64,000 bases of DNA from Larimichthys crocea (GCF_000972845.2 NC_040032.1:15899358-15963357); one strand, 5' to 3'; shown: positions 1 through 15,000, numbered from the stretch's first letter. A program made the numbers and translations. The notes: generated from the sequence alone by a model not told the origin.

Positions 1-3000
1 ATAATAATAAAATCAAATGAGTAACACCTTTAGGTGAAGCTGTGTGGAGGCTCAGCTCCCCCAATGCATTGCCTTTAGCTTAGATATTATATCACCACAC
101 ATCCCAGCCTCCTTACCTTCTGCAAGGCAGATTAGTGCTTTTATCAGTAAGCAGCTTAGCACCAAAGTGTCCCTCAATAATATGCCATGGTATTTTTATT
201 TTTTTTTCTCTCCCGCTGCTTTAACTCCTGGGATTCTTTTTCTGTGTCTTTTGCACTTACACATTCCCCTAACCTCATATTTTTCCTGCTTTCAAACCCC
301 TAAAACTCCAAAAATCTCCACTTTCTTTAACTCTGGATATTAACCCTTGACTTTAGAGAAACCTTGATACATTATGTATTCTTCTCTTCAGGTCACATTA
401 GGAACCTAGACAGGGCCCAGGAGAACCAGGGAGCAGCATCCCCATCAGACATACTACCCCATTAGAAGCCTGTAGTGCACCATAAAACCCATTAAGGTCC
501 ATTAGGGAAGTGCTCTGGCCCAGAGACACCTTTAAGGCTAGTCAGCCACAAAGGTGCACAGTTACAGATGGTGTAAAACTTATTTGATTTGTCTTTTGAA
601 AACACCATGTTTTCCTTAGGACATTTATTCAAAGCCACACATTGTTGAACAAAACAACACTGCTTCATGTGTCAAGCATTTTTGCCACACGATTGCGACA
701 ACTGATTTACAATAGTCATCTGGCAGTATGAATAAAAATTTTTTTTGTTTTGAGCTGTTTTAACTGTTCATTTATAACATTTATTTTCTCTAGTTAGCAA
801 ACTAGCACATAATGCAAATGATCATACTAAATACAAATTAGCATAAGTTATAACATATCCCAGCTCAGATTTCACTCCGTCTTTGTAAACTGCCTGAACA
901 CACTCTTTGGCAAACGACAGCTCTTTCACCCTTCTGCTTGGAACAATCGCGTACAGCTGAGAGGTTTCAGCGCGCTGCTTCTAATGTGATCAGAGCCCTG
1001 CTTTTTACGTTTGATGAGCCTGACCCAAATCTTCCAGCGGCAGACACATTTTTCATAGCGCATTTAAAATTCTAAACCCTAGATCATGTCAAAGGTGAAT
1101 CCCACATTTGGCCGTAAATTGCTATTTCCGGTGAATTTCTGTGCTAAAACAAACCAACCCCAAAAATAAATAAATAAAAATCATACCATTTGTTCTTTTA
1201 TGGAGATTTTCATGACAGGTGATAAACATCGTCAAAGCAAAACTTTGCCACACACACTCTTGGAGCACTGCCTAATGAATTGTTTTTAATTAGCTTTGGG
1301 GAAACATTTCTCTTTGTGACAAACTGGCGTAGGGTTATGATTAATCTTATGAGCCCCACGCTTTTTTTTTTGACTCAGCAGCAAAGTGGAGAACTCACAG
1401 ATTCATTTCTTTCTTGATTTCTGTTAATGCATGTGCACTTTATTATTTAGAAGGAGCTAATGATGGATGAACGCATGAAAGCCGAATACATTCTTTGAAT
1501 TGTATTCATGCACTTTGCACACGTTATACAAGGTTGTAAAACTGGTGTTGCATGACTACAGCTATGAATAGAGTCACACAGTGGTGTTATGCTCTACATG
1601 ATGGAGAGAACCAATATATTTTTTTTATATTGTAAAATTTGCCCCTAAAGAGTTACAGGCTGAAACATCCAATCACAATCCTGTGTAATACAATTATATA
1701 ATAGCATAATTCTGGTATTTAGATAATCATTATTATTTTTATTTTTAGAAAAAAATGAGATTCTCAAGTTAAGAGGGAAACCATTTGCAATATATTGCCT
1801 GAAGTGTTCCATGATAGACATTTCTCTTTTCACATTACAAGTGGTTTTGCTCTTTTTTTATCTTTATTTTTTTTTTACCATCTCCTCCTTTTCACACTCG
1901 TAATATAGCTTAGGCATTTTCAGACAGATATTCTAACTCGTGAATCTGTTAATTGCTTGAATATTTCACACGCAGTTAATTATGTAAATTCAAATTGATC
2001 GTGAATCTACAACATTGCATTTCTAGTATTTGCAAAGGCCCTTACAGTATATGTCTTCTAATACATGGTTATTTGGCCAAGAGCTTACTGACAAGTTAGT
2101 GAGCAAAAAATCAACAATGATGTGGTCCTAGCCCAAGCATGTTTGCCTTGGCAATCAAAGTAAGACGTTAGAAGAGTGAAGAACGGCGGAGACGGAGAGG
2201 GGTTTTTGCAAATTTGACTTTATACCAACGTCTAATCCAAATGGATGAGCACTTAAGTGTTATCAATACAATTTTTGAAATGCATTGTAAGCTAGTGAAA
2301 GCCAAATGAATGGGGCCAAGACTACAGTAGTGCATTTTTACATTTCTGATTAGAGACATCGCTGCTTTCATGCTTAACTGAAGCAGAAGAAGAGACAGAG
2401 GAAGAAAAGGAAATTGTCACAAGGAAATAATCTCATTAATGTCAACATTTTCAATGTGAATCAAAAGGTTGTATCAAAATGTCTGGCAAAGATTTATTAG
2501 TGGAACAGCCAAGATTTCCATTAACATTTGTGACATCGTAGGACAATTACGATGATGTCAAATTTTCATTAAACTGGGGAACGTTTTGACACATCCAACA
2601 CTTCCAATATGACAAGTATTAAGCAATTAGACCCAGTTCATTTTACATTAAGGTGCAACTGTAAGTAGTTTCAATCCCCTTGAGTAAATTGTTATCACTT
2701 GTGAACTTGTAAGAAGTGCCAGAGCAGGCTACAACTTGTCACCTGTAAAGGAATACATAGATATTTTAGTATGTTTTTTTTTTTTTATGAGCTCTTTTTA
2801 TTACTGTGTGCGTTCACTGCAGAGGAAGTTCAGTGTTGTCTTGGAAGGATTGGAAACAGGAGAAACCATCCATAGCTCAAAAAGGCTGTCTTGTTTACAC
2901 ATCCTATGTGTGAATTTAACACGTGGAAAAAAAGCGGAACTGTAGTTCTTGGAGCTTCTTCAACGAACACAGCTGTGCACAAAAAAAACATCTCAAACAT

Positions 3001-6000
3001 CCTGTTTTTATTTTCAGCTTTGACAGGTGCTTGGAAATCTTTGTTCAAATTAAATATGATGTTTCTTTTTGTCCCCTGTGTGTGTGTGTGTGTTCTGTTT
3101 CTATGGCCTGGAAGCAATAGGTTTGACTGACCTGTAGCTGCAGGACATTCTCTTGTGAGGTTTAGTGGGATAGTAGCCATCTGGCTTGTAGACCTGCAGC
3201 CTGCTCTTCTCTCAGTGTTGGGAGTTCAGATTGCCTTGTATGGATAAAATAATTAATAGCTAAGTTTCTCAAACAGCCCCAAACAACAACAAGAACAACA
3301 AAAAAAAAAGCCATTTACATTTTTTGCCCTCATAGCATTTTTCATTTCATAGTGGGATTGGAGTTTCCAAGGCATCATATGGTGGATACATAAGACAGTT
3401 GAACACTTGGGTAAACACTTGGGATTTGATCATGTGTTACTGGTAATGCAAGTTTAAGTGTCTCAAATCTCAGTTTAGTGCTTACTATAGGCTACCCAGC
3501 GTCACAGTATCGATCAATCATTTTGAGAACTCTCACTAATGAGCAAATGTCTCAAAAAGTCGCATATTCATTTAAATCTTTAACACGTTCTCAAAGACGT
3601 ATAGCTGCTATAATTTCAGTAATTTGGTCTTGTCAAGATGGAATGATCATAAGAAGATAACATATAAAGGAAACGGGAAGATAATGTACAGCAGCAAATG
3701 GAAAGGAATGCATAGTTCAGCTGTTGGAAGATAACCGTAAAAGAAAAGAAAAGAAAAATGGCATCCTTATGGAAACACTCATGACCATTCTTATCATTTG
3801 GGAAGTGAATTGCTTGTCAGATAAGTGCAGGAGCAGCAGAAACATCTTGCAGTAAGGTGCAGTAATTGCAGCCTTACCTACACACCACAGACAATTCAGG
3901 TTAATTACACATGGTGAAGGATGCGTAGACACATTACCCACCGAGGACTGAACATGCAATATGATTGCCAACTACGCCGCGCTTCATGAGCCAAAGAAAG
4001 TGTTTTTTAACCTCCAACTGAGAGATTTTTTATTTTTTATTTTTACTGAGGAAGCACCACCACAGTACTCATTACAGGGCTCAGGTTGGGGTAGACACTC
4101 AGCCAATAAAAGTTTGTCGAATTCTGCCTGTGATGCATCCAGGAGTGCTATATCAGCATGTTGCCCCCGCTTCATTGCAGGAGGTACACATAGAGAAGAA
4201 AGAGGGGCCATGGTCAAACTGAGCTATAAGCAGCTGTTCAGCACTCGTCCAAATCAAACATTTATTTTCTATATGCAATGATTTGCTTTGTAGAAGACTA
4301 CAGTTGCATGGATACGATGTATTACTCATTAATTTAGCCTCTGAAAGAAAGGCTAATACAATTCAGACATGCCTTTGGATAGATGATTTTACTCCAGGCT
4401 ATAGGTTGCTACTGTTACTAGGACATGCATTCGATTAAGCTCAGTGAGCATGCCCACGCAGGCAGACAAAATTGTGTGTGTACGGAGTGCACTGTAGCAT
4501 GGGTTGCATCCTCATCTCCAGCGATTGGAGAGAGGGCAGGTGTTGGCAGAGGTTGGAGGATAGATGGTGATGGGTGGTTGGCTTAAGAACGGGGAGGATT
4601 GGGGGGCTGGGTTGTGGGCCAGATCTCGTCCTTGCAGTTATGAAGGAGAAACAAACTGATCTGACAGTGACAAATGAACCATCTCCTCTTCCCCAACTGC
4701 CAGTTTTATTTCTCTCAAACTCCTTTCCCCACCCTCAGTCTCTTCCCTGTTCCCCCACCATTTTCTTTTTGAGCGCCCTCAACCCCTATCTTCTTCATTT
4801 TCACCTACCAAGCTCTTTTTCAGCCTCAGTTTCCCCTGTCCTACATTTTTTACTTTACTTTTGTTCTTCCTCCCTGTTATGCTCTTTCACTGATCTGCCA
4901 CCCACTATTACCTTTCCATGTTTTCTTTTTTTACTCTGATGGTTGAGAGGTTTCAGAGGTTTTTTTTTTTGCCTCTGAAGAGGTCCTGCTGCATTCTATT
5001 ACATCTTAGTTGATTATGTAGTCCATTTAATAGATAGACTGATTCTCGCACAATAATTACCTCCTTGCTTCTGTTTCATGTCACCGATGCGACTAACATG
5101 GCATTTGGATACAATAAATTGCCTCGTATGTATCAAAATTTTATTGCTTTTGAGTGGAATTGTCATAGCCGGGTGCCATTAAGCAGGAGACACTGAAGTA
5201 GCACGAAGGATGGAGGCATAGCTCAGCAGTGATTATTGTTGAGGTTTAATGACTGCCTTGCTCCTGTAATAGACCTTCTGGGGTGTTGAAATGAGATGCC
5301 AAGCAGAGAAGACAATTAATTGCTTGGCTTCCTTTTGTCCCCGCCCCCATCCCCCTGTGTATTAGACTGAAACCTGATAAGATAAAGGCTTAGGGCCACC
5401 CTAATACCTTAAGAGACTCGTCTGACTATCTTGCATTTGTTGCGGGGTGCATTGTGCGAGTTAAGTTCTATTGTGTTGGTATTTGACAGACAGTAGGAAA
5501 CTCCTAATGCTCTGTATGTGTGCTATTAAATTGATTAAAAGCTAGAGAGTTTACGGATGGCAAATGTGTATTTTCACGTAGATGCAATCCAACGACAGTT
5601 ATATAATGAGTTACAATGCCACTTGCTTGTTTTTAAGATTGGCGGATTGAGCGTCAGAAAGACTGATATTGAATGTTTGTGTGTTTTCTGCTGCTTTTCT
5701 CTCGGACACAAATTCATAGCAGGATGAATGCATCAAACAATCTCTGTTCTTCCTTTTGCAAACTTTAGAAATGTACTCCAGTGACAGTTTATTAATATAT
5801 GGATAACCAGATGCAGTGTTGACATGCATCGTTTTGCAAAGATTTAGTTAGTGGTATGGTAGGAGGAATGAATGAATACTTTAGTACGCTCTTGAGCTGA
5901 TCAGTGTAGTTTTAAAAAATACTAAAACCCAGCAGCGACATACAATTCCCCTGAAGTTTTGTCAAAAGCTCATCAGTATCAAAACACCAGATCTCCAAAA

Positions 6001-7704
6001 CTATGACAAGAGGCACACACTTAATTAGATGTTTCTCTTAAAGGCATCCTTGCACCCAGATCCCAGTCGCTCCAATGCTATGACCAAAGTCAGTGTGATT
6101 TTAAACACTGCAGCCCACCTTAAAATTCCCGTCGAATATCTGTCTTTGTGTCTCGGCGAAGACACATTTTCCTCGTGATTGGAGAAGCAAGAGCAATTTC
6201 ACACCAAGGGAGTTGCTTCAAATGTCACGACCATACGCACGGTTAAATGGTGGCGTAAACAAAAAAAAAAAAAAAGCCACTGCGCACACTCTTGCTTATG
6301 AGCATTAAAAATGCATTGGTGTTCTAAATCATTATAATGCAAATTCTGTGTCTGTTAAGCAGCAGTACACTGCACACATTAGATGAGTGCAAATCCATCA
6401 GGCAGAGCTAAAAAATACTGTGTACCGAATGTAATTGGAATAACAAATAGTAGGCCATATTATTCAACATATGGTCAATACCATACAGATTGGAGTCAGA
6501 GTGGAAAAAAAAAAAAAAAAAAAGCAAAATGTGCATGTTTGCCACACCATTTCCTCTGGGCAGGCACAATATACAGTGCCATTAAGAGAACAGCTCGCCA
6601 CGGGTAATGGAAAGTGTGAAGAATAATACAACCTGAGATAAACACTGTCAATCAGTTAGAGGTAAAGATGAATAGCGAACAAGGCCGCCCTTAAGGCCTT
6701 CATACATTTTTTTCCGGATTTTGTTTACATATTTATACAATATTTGCATATTTTAACAAGGAAATCCGGCAAACAACACTGATTAAAAAAAAAAATCTGA
6801 TTTCTGTGTCTTCTTCCTTTCTGCTAAGTGTCAGTACAAACAAAGCACTTTGAGTGAGGACTAAAGCATCGCAGTGTGGAATTTCAGCTCTCGACATAAT
6901 GACTCTCAGAGGCTGCAGCAGCTCATAGAGGGGAAGGATTGTTTCTGGTTTGCAGTCATATGAAATGTCATCTGGAATTTGACAAGATATGAAGAAGCAA
7001 TCCCCTTTGAGAGCTCCACTGAACCGCACATTTTCTTATATTGTTCTCTTGTTATAATCAAGCCCTTATGGGTGACCCATGTCATTGTGTGATAAAACTA
7101 ATTATTTGCCACAAGAATTATTGTGAGCTCTGCTGTCTCGAGGTCAGAATAACTGGCAGCCTTCTTATACTATTAAACTGATTATACTGTGTCACTGGCC
7201 AAGAATTTGCACACTGTTAATATGACATTGCTAAGCAGATGACACACTTATTTTTTTATATCAGCTCTTGGTTGTCATTGTAAAATATTAAGGCAAACAG
7301 TTTTCAGCCATGTTTGTATAGTTCTCCTCTAGTCTGTTTATTGGCAACAAAGATTTAACGATTTTATTAACGTCTTTGCAAAAAAAACTATAGAGTAAAG
7401 TCTTTAATTTCTTTTTTTTAAAGATGTTAGCATGAATCTTTCAGTCTCAGTCACTTACTTTGGGCAGACACTTTTTGTAAGACATCTGCACATATTTATC
7501 TACAGTTATCATGAGTTTGCACACATCTGGCTCATGTTTTGGATGTCGGATGTCCCTGAGGCACTCCAGTGTGAAGGTGGTTTCCCACCCACCCCAAAAA
7601 AAACAACAACACAAAGTGCAAATTGAAAACCATCTGGACTTTACAGGTTACATGAACTACAATCTGTATTTTAGGTTTGGTTTGTCTCCATTTTTTCAAA
7701 AGGT
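1..7704. other. Intronic stretch without recognised elements
   Basis: I see no exon, transposon or RNA gene here. It contains a short (GT)n run near 3077-3091, A-runs near 6259-6275 and 6506-6523, and a pyrimidine-rich patch at about 4680-4930. The stretch from about 4970 to 5560 looks like typical vertebrate non-coding sequence of mixed composition and could contain conserved regulatory elements, but that cannot be judged from one genome. Confidence 0.5.
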
Positions 7705-7752
7705 CCATTTCTCTTTCTGACGTTATTATCTCTTTTGTTATTGCAGGTAAGC
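7705..7752 (+). promoter_or_regulatory. Candidate recursive (zero-length exon) splice site
   Basis: A pyrimidine-rich tract ends in TTGCAG at 7741-7746 and is followed at once by GTAAGC at 7747-7752, so a strong acceptor abuts a strong donor. That juxtaposition is the defining pattern of recursive splice sites, which are used stepwise to remove very long introns and are known in long vertebrate neuronal genes. The site lies in an intron of at least 37 kb in a neural adhesion gene, which fits. The pattern can also arise by chance in a region this long, so use is unproven. Confidence 0.3.
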
Positions 7753-8380
7753 TACAGAAGCTCAATCTAATTAGGTAGCAAACTCAACGGTGAAACATTC
7801 CTTTTTTTCCCCTTTGAAGTCAGAGCTTACATTCGTGCTTTACATCACAATGTCCTGATCAGATCAGAGCATTACTCACTATTTCTTTGATAAATACATC
7901 TGTAACATTCTCTTAGTTCACAGACCAAAAGTCTATAGTTTTCACTGTTTAAACCTTATCTTTTCTGTTTTTTTTTTTGCTTGGGGGTTTTGTGGTTTTT
8001 TAATTTATAATTCATGCATTCATGAACCATACTAGCTCTGCCCGAGAAAGCTGAGAACCAGATCGGTAATGAAACCGACCAGCCAAGGTTCGAGTGTTGG
8101 GTTCCAGCTGTTGAGAGGTTCGGTGGCACAGCTGGAGTGGGTCTACATCTAAGGCTTCTTTTGCACAGCACATTGATATTTCCATGGTTGCACAGTTTGA
8201 GCTCCAGGGCATCCTACTACAGTAGGACAATTGTCCAGCTTCCACTTGAGTTCAAACAATATGCATCCACTGCTGCAGCTGCAGTCACTGTTGCGTACTG
8301 AAAGGTACATTTGTGAATACTCCCGTTATAATCAGAAATATACATCTCATGTCGTCAAATTGGAAACTGTGTATTTATAG

Positions 8381-8401
8381 TCTGTGTGTGTGTGTGTGTG
8401 T
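8381..8401. repeat. (TG)n microsatellite
   Basis: About ten TG units in a row, pure, then TCGCAC. Confidence 0.9.
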
Positions 8402-9934
8402 CGCACAAATGTGTTTCTGTCAAGTGGGGTTAGCATTGTAAGCATACTATTTTTTTATTTTTTTTTACTTTAGAACTCAGGCAATGTATTCAGAGTCACA
8501 AGGCACCCTACATTCCCCAAATTCAAGTTAAATGGAGACTCACCAGGAGAAAGAAATTATACCACAAACCACTTGCTACAGCAGCACTTTTCATAATGGG
8601 TAGCAAAAAAAAAAAAAAAAAGCTGCTTTAAGCCCGCGGCATTCATGAGGTGAACTGAACTGAAACATTGACCACATTTTTGTAAGTGTTTAAGAACCTA
8701 GTATGGTATGGAAAAGAAGAAGAAGAAAAAAAAAAAGATCTTCACAGCAGTTGTGGATCGGTTTGTTAATTTGCGTTCAGTCTTATCCCGTTTAATTATT
8801 TTTGACAGATTTTGTTGACTAACACTGAGCACAGACATATTTTTTTTGCTGTCAAGTGATATGTTTAAGACAGTTTCTGCCAGCGTAAAGAACTCTTATT
8901 ATGTTACTCTTAACAAGCTCTTCTCTCTCCCATGTACAGCAGCTTATTTACGGGATTGTGTCACCGCCTTTAAATCCTGTTTTGCATAACTTATAGATGT
9001 ACACAATGGGATAGAATATTTTTACTTACTTAATCATTAAACCTTGACAGACCACATATATTCTTAACTGACCAATGTCCAGGTGTTCTGGTTTTCCTGG
9101 AGACATTGCAGAGGCGTTGCACTTGGGTTAGTTACGATTTAATTAACCAACCCATTAATCAGAAGGAAAAGAAACAGGCAGTAACCTTAAAATGATATTT
9201 TCCCTTTTTGTAGGTGTCGCGTCAGCATGCAGAAGCTAAAGGAGGGTAATATAGCCCCTTGATAGAAATTGGCAATAAAATTTTATAAGAGGGAGCTGTT
9301 CTACGGTATGTGATTTGAAGCAAGGCAAAGCATTGTGTAGTAGATGAACTATTCTAAAAACTAGTTTTCATGGATAGCAGTTGTAATACTAGTACAGTAA
9401 TAGTGATTAATTTGACAGATTCAGCTTATTTTCATACAAGTTCATTTTGTGAGTCGAGGATATAGTGTGCAGAGGTAGAAGCGGCACGATTTTGGTATTT
9501 CTGTGGCTTGTCTAGCCCTCCTGTGCGCACATGGAGGTAGGGTTGGATTAGGTTAAATCAATTTTAATACATAATGGGTGTTTTTGTAAGGGTTTGTTGG
9601 GGGTTGTAACAATGTGGCCAGTCATATTGTCTCTTTTATCCCCTTTTTAAAAGCAGTGCTCTCCCACCATGGCGTACTGACAGTTTCGGTAATCGAGTGG
9701 AGAGTCGAGAAACACCTTCCCCCATTGTTCTCTTCTAAAACGTGCAAACGAGTTCCAAGGGCTCACATACAAGAGTTTTCTAAAGGCAGATGATGTGTCT
9801 GTGTCTAAATTTGAAGAATAAATATTTTAGGAATTCACATTTCTGGACATACTGAGAGCTGGCAGTCACTTTTTTTTTCTTTTTTTTTTTTTTTTCTGTC
9901 TTTTGTTTTTCATGAGTAATGACCCCACGTATCT

Positions 9935-10171
9935 GGGGTGACAGTAGCTCAGGTGGTGGAGCAGGTCAACACCTTGCATGGCAGCTCCAGAACCACTGCA
10001 TGAATGCTTAATGTGTGTGGGTGAATGTAATGTACTGTAGAGCAAAGCACTGTGGGCCATTCTCTGGTTGCAGGTGCTCTATATATATATATATATATAT
10101 ATACCACACACACATTTCCAGGTACACCATTATAAAACCAGCACAATATGAACTGTCCATTTATTTGCCAT
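9935..10171 (+). mobile_element. Degenerate tRNA-derived SINE
   Basis: The left end reads GGGGTGACAGTAGCTCAGGTGG, of which the TAGCTCAGGTGG part matches a pol III A box. It continues with GGAGCAGGTCAACACC and later passes through a degraded GTAAAGCGCTTTG-like and GCTATATAAAT-like segment, ending near AACTGTCCATTTA at about 10151-10163. This succession of blocks is familiar from abundant fish SINE-type repeats. The middle was expanded by an AT microsatellite at 10080-10103, and a clear B box and target duplication were not found, so this is an old, broken copy. Confidence 0.5.
10080..10103. repeat. (AT)n microsatellite
   Basis: About eleven uninterrupted AT units inside the degenerate SINE, apparently grown from its TATATAAAT-like segment. 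Confidence 0.85.
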
Positions 10172-12073
10172 ATCCCTCTCTCTCCCCCCGTTACATGTCT
10201 CTACTCTGACTAACGACTAACAATATCTATATATTTAAATATATATATATTTTTAAAAATTAGTCTGACACTTCAGGCTGCCAAGAGTGCAACCCACCTC
10301 TGAAATGCAGTAACACTTTTCTGCTGTGCCTAACACAGCACATGATGGTTCACTGAACTCCAAACCAAAAAGAAAAATGCCACTTCCCTGTCGAACCCAC
10401 ATAAAGACAGCCCAGAAAACGAGCAGTCAGCAAGCCAAGTCCTCATTTCACCTCATTACAGTTATGTGAAGTTGACTACACATAGACCGACCAGTAGTCA
10501 CACTGAATGCTTGAACGTATCACCAGTCATCAGGTCGTAAGTTACAGTACCCCACCGAGGGGCCAGTTATTTGCGCTTTGAAGAGCACAACAAAGTTATT
10601 GAAAAAGTTCCACTGCCTCTCAGAGAACACACACACACAAACAGGTATTGCTGTTCTCCCCGTGCGGCTTGTTGAAGCCAGAAATGCTTACCCAGGAAAT
10701 GAAGTCAATAATTTTATTTTGAGGCGGTAAATAATAAAAAAAAAAGATCCATGATTACTTGATTTGCACAGTTGATATACTCAATATCATAGTGCGCACA
10801 CTCACATGCACACACAACAATATATTTCTTATCTGACAGAAGCCCCTTATGCACTCTCAGTTATGTGCTTCCTTTGACTATTTCCACCTTGTTAACTTGG
10901 GTAGCAGGCTGTCTGCAGACATGGATAAGCTCAAATACAATATATCGGACACCTGAATATTCTAAGGTCTGTTTGACAAAGCCCCAATGCGAGAATACAC
11001 TAGAAGGATCTATGCATTTAATAATGTTCCTGCAAGTTCTTGATAAGCACATGCTTTAAATCAATGTGCTGCAAGTGTGTGATAAGCCTTACATTTGATC
11101 TTTATGGCAACAGTAACTTCATGTGTGATCTTGCGTTCGCTGTGCATCCAACACACTTATGTTCTTCAACCCAACAGCGTACATTTCTTGATTTTTATGG
11201 ATTATTGTTTGCAAATATTAAATATCTCATATCATGACTTGGCTTTATGCCTCAGGAGGGATTTGGTTGCATTTCAGACAGCACAGTTACGCTTGCAACG
11301 CTGAACCTCTCCTCCCTGTTGCTTAACATCGTATATGAGCAAAGGTGATGTAATAGATGTTTGTTAACGCAGGAAAATACCGCACGTGTGTGTGTAATCT
11401 GCATGACACCTGCGATGCCTCATTGATGAGCCATCTTTAATTGAAGGAAATTTCCTGGTGAGCCGTGCTCGGCATTGCAAATGGTATATTTTATTCCCTC
11501 AGGGGAAAGGCAAGGGTTAGAATAATAACTGTTCCTCTTTCATTCTCCATGTATTTATAGCTGGTTAAGCCAAAATGTCAACTTTGCATAGGTGTACCAG
11601 ATGTCTGGTTGTGATAATGTATTTAATTTGTTTTTTTAAATACAAATATGCACATGAGATCGTTGTTGTTCAGCGTGTTTTTACTGCCGGGGTATGTATT
11701 TGATTATAGCCATTTGAAATGAGCTTAATTCTGTGAATTTGTGCATATATCTCTCCAACTGGGAGCTTGTTTGTGTCTCTTAGCTTGTCTGCCTCACCGT
11801 CGGAAACAGTCATTGACTCAGAAACAATTACCCTTATGACTTGAATATAATTCAATTAATTTCCTTCATTTCACAAGTAATAATGCATAACAGAGTTAGT
11901 TTTCTTCATTCCTATGAAAGACACACGGCTTTCACAGGAGAATACCATTGCCATTGGCTTCAATTTTTTTTTCCGCCTTGATCTTCTCCACTCATTTGAG
12001 ATGATTTATTAGCAGTGTGCAGTCGGACCTTGTTTTGTTTATCAAAATGTCCAGTGAGCAGCAGCGGGACAGA

Positions 12074-12091
12074 ACACACACACACACACAC
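12074..12091. repeat. (AC)n microsatellite
   Basis: Nine AC units followed by CTCTCAG. Confidence 0.85.
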
Positions 12092-15000
12092 TCTCAGTCA
12101 TCGCGTGTGTTCTCCTTTTCCCCTGCATCTCTCACTTCAGAGCATTTTCCCCCTGCCAGTCAGAATAGTGATGATTGAATATGTTGGGAGAGAGAATGCG
12201 CCTCACACATTCGGTTTACATTTGACATGTATTTAATAATATGCCACAACCCCCGATGCAGACAACTTGACACGCCTAATCTACATCTCGATGACATTTG
12301 CTGTTATGTCAAGAATCCCATACCACCAGAATATTGGTATGGAGAAACTCTCCATAGAAACAATGTGAGGTCACGTTGTGTGACAATATTTGATGTTGTG
12401 CAAAAATGTCATCTTGCTTAGTTTTTCTCCTCCCTGAAATTAGCCTTTTATTCTCAAAATGGTCCTTTAGTATGTAATTTTCTCCTGGATAAAATCATAG
12501 GTTAGGCAATATCAGCCCCCCCAGTTGTTATAGTTTCGGTATTAACCATTTTCTTGCTGTAAAGAATCCTGCAAAGGATTATGGTCTTAGTTGTCCCCCT
12601 GCCTTGAGCATTTCAGGACTTTTTTCGCTGATAATTAAAGGTTTCTGTAATGTTTGCAGCAGTTAGGTCAAAGCGTTCTGCAGCCAGGGCTTCAGGAGAT
12701 GGAGGCATCTCACAGAAAAAGAAAAAAAAAAAAGAACAAAGAAAGAATCACAATATGTGGCTGTGACACGTGAAACACATTTGACATTTTGAGGCGCGCA
12801 CGAGTAAAGGCTCGTGTGTAAGCGGACGCTCTTCTTAAAGTGGCAGTATGCTGCAGCAACGTCTAAATGCACGATTAATATCATGTGTAAAGGCAAAGTA
12901 TGCCTTGAGCTCAAGGCGCTACTGTGTGACAGAAATCTTTATTTCAACTGCGAACAATTATGTGCACCTATGGCAACTGTGTAGTATAAAGCTTTGTTGC
13001 TCACAAGCTGCTAGCTCGTTATAAGGTCAGCAATTATCTAGTTTGCTTTGAACACGATGGTTGACACTTGCAATTCAGCTGTAAACAAACACATCGGACT
13101 AAGTATAGACCTATGCTTCTTAACCATCATTTGCTGAAAGCAATGACACTGTGTGTTTTTTTTTTTTTTTGTGTCATTAGGCCTAATGAGCTTTTTTTTT
13201 TTCTCTCTCTCTCTCAGTTTGGAAGAGTTGGAGTAGCATCTCTTGATGTCACTTCAGTGCCTGCTGTATCAACAATCTTTATGGGGCCATAGGGGAATAA
13301 TCAAGCTAAGCTTTTAGTCCCAATTAACTGTATATTTGCATTATCGATCAAATCTATTTAAGTGCTTTTCGGATTAAATTCATCTCAGTCTCAAATCGTC
13401 AATTAGCGTTAGTATAATGATGAAATTATACTTTTTTTTTTTCTTAATATGTTTTAATTCTTGAAGCAGTTTTCTGAAAGTTTGTAATCTAGCAATTTTT
13501 CATTATCAAATCCGTTTTTGATGAAAGTTTTGAACATTTTTTCTTTGGAAGGAATGCTACTACATGGCTTAGTAGGAAAATATATATATTTTTTTTTTGC
13601 ATTAATTCAAAGGCATGTATTATTGAATTGAAGTACTGAATATTTCAGAGAAGTATATAAACTGTTGAATGGCAATCCATTGGTCATAAAGCAAGAATGA
13701 CTCAGCTACCATTGAAACTTTTAAATGAAAATAACTCTCTCTAATCCTTTACATGTTGCCCCAAACCTTCACCCTTTGTATATATATTTTTTTCAGTTTG
13801 TCTTTCATTGAGCTCTTGCCCTTTCAGTAGGCAGTTTTTCCCTGTAAACCAATTTTAACTATGCCTCTTGAAGCATCTGACTTAAGGACAACGTGGGCAT
13901 TGCTAATTTCTTCTCACTTATGAAAGAGATACACTTTTAGAGAAGGAAAAATGTCTCCACTCGCTCGAGAGCAGAGAACGATAGCGACATTTTACAGTTT
14001 ACCGTATTGCATTGTACGGGCGAAAGGGTGCAGAGCTATGGAGTTCATGTTTAGAACACGGAGAGGAGCGATGGAAAAGCAAAAGAGTATCAAGCTTTGT
14101 GTGTATTATTTTATAGATGTGTCTCTGCAGAAAAGTGCAACAATGTGTGGGTTGGGGCGGAGGTGAGGAAAAAGTCTAGTGTAAGACTGGAGCTAGCTGC
14201 TCACCTGGGGATTGGGTCAGGTGCAGAGAGCAGAGACTGAGGGCAGGGAGAGGTATGTGGGATTGCCGCGTAGGAGGATGTGTGAATCCTACTGTATCGT
14301 TTGAAATGGAGGGGGTTGCTAGGATACGAGGGAAGAGATCAGATGTTCTTGGAGAGCACACGCGCAAACGTCGACTGGATATGGTATCAAAAAAAAAAAA
14401 AAGATTGGGAGCCAATGATTATTACTTGTTTAAGAGAAAACTACCAAGTGTTGGCAATTTTCCTCATCACAAGTCCCACTGCGAAATCAGCAGTTCACCA
14501 TCCAAAAACATGTACTACATATTGTTGAGCCTTGCAAATTTGACCAACCTCACACTTCAGCTGCCGAGTACAACTTTTAGGCTACGACACTTGTGGTAAC
14601 AGGCCACAGGCCACAGATGTCCAGTATAACAGCAAACTCCTCCAAGTCCTGAATAGACGTGTGAATTAAACAAATATGTAGCATTCTCTCCTTTTTTTTT
14701 TAAGGAAGCAAATCTGACACAGCAAAACACACTGGAATGTGTCAAAAGGAGAAATCACTACGCACAACCTTATCAGCTCAGTGTATGCATAATTTAAAGG
14801 GGAGATGTTCAGTAATTGGCAAGGTTTAAATATCTTGAGCTATGGTAATTGAATAGTCTCCCCACTAATGGAAATGTGTCAGACATGCTCTTACACCCAA
14901 CAGACCGCAGACAGTGAGTGACGGAGCACCAGGGCAAGAGAGTAAGACATGGGAGGAAGAGGAAAGGAAATTCTGTCTTATTATTTGCTTGGCTGTATAG

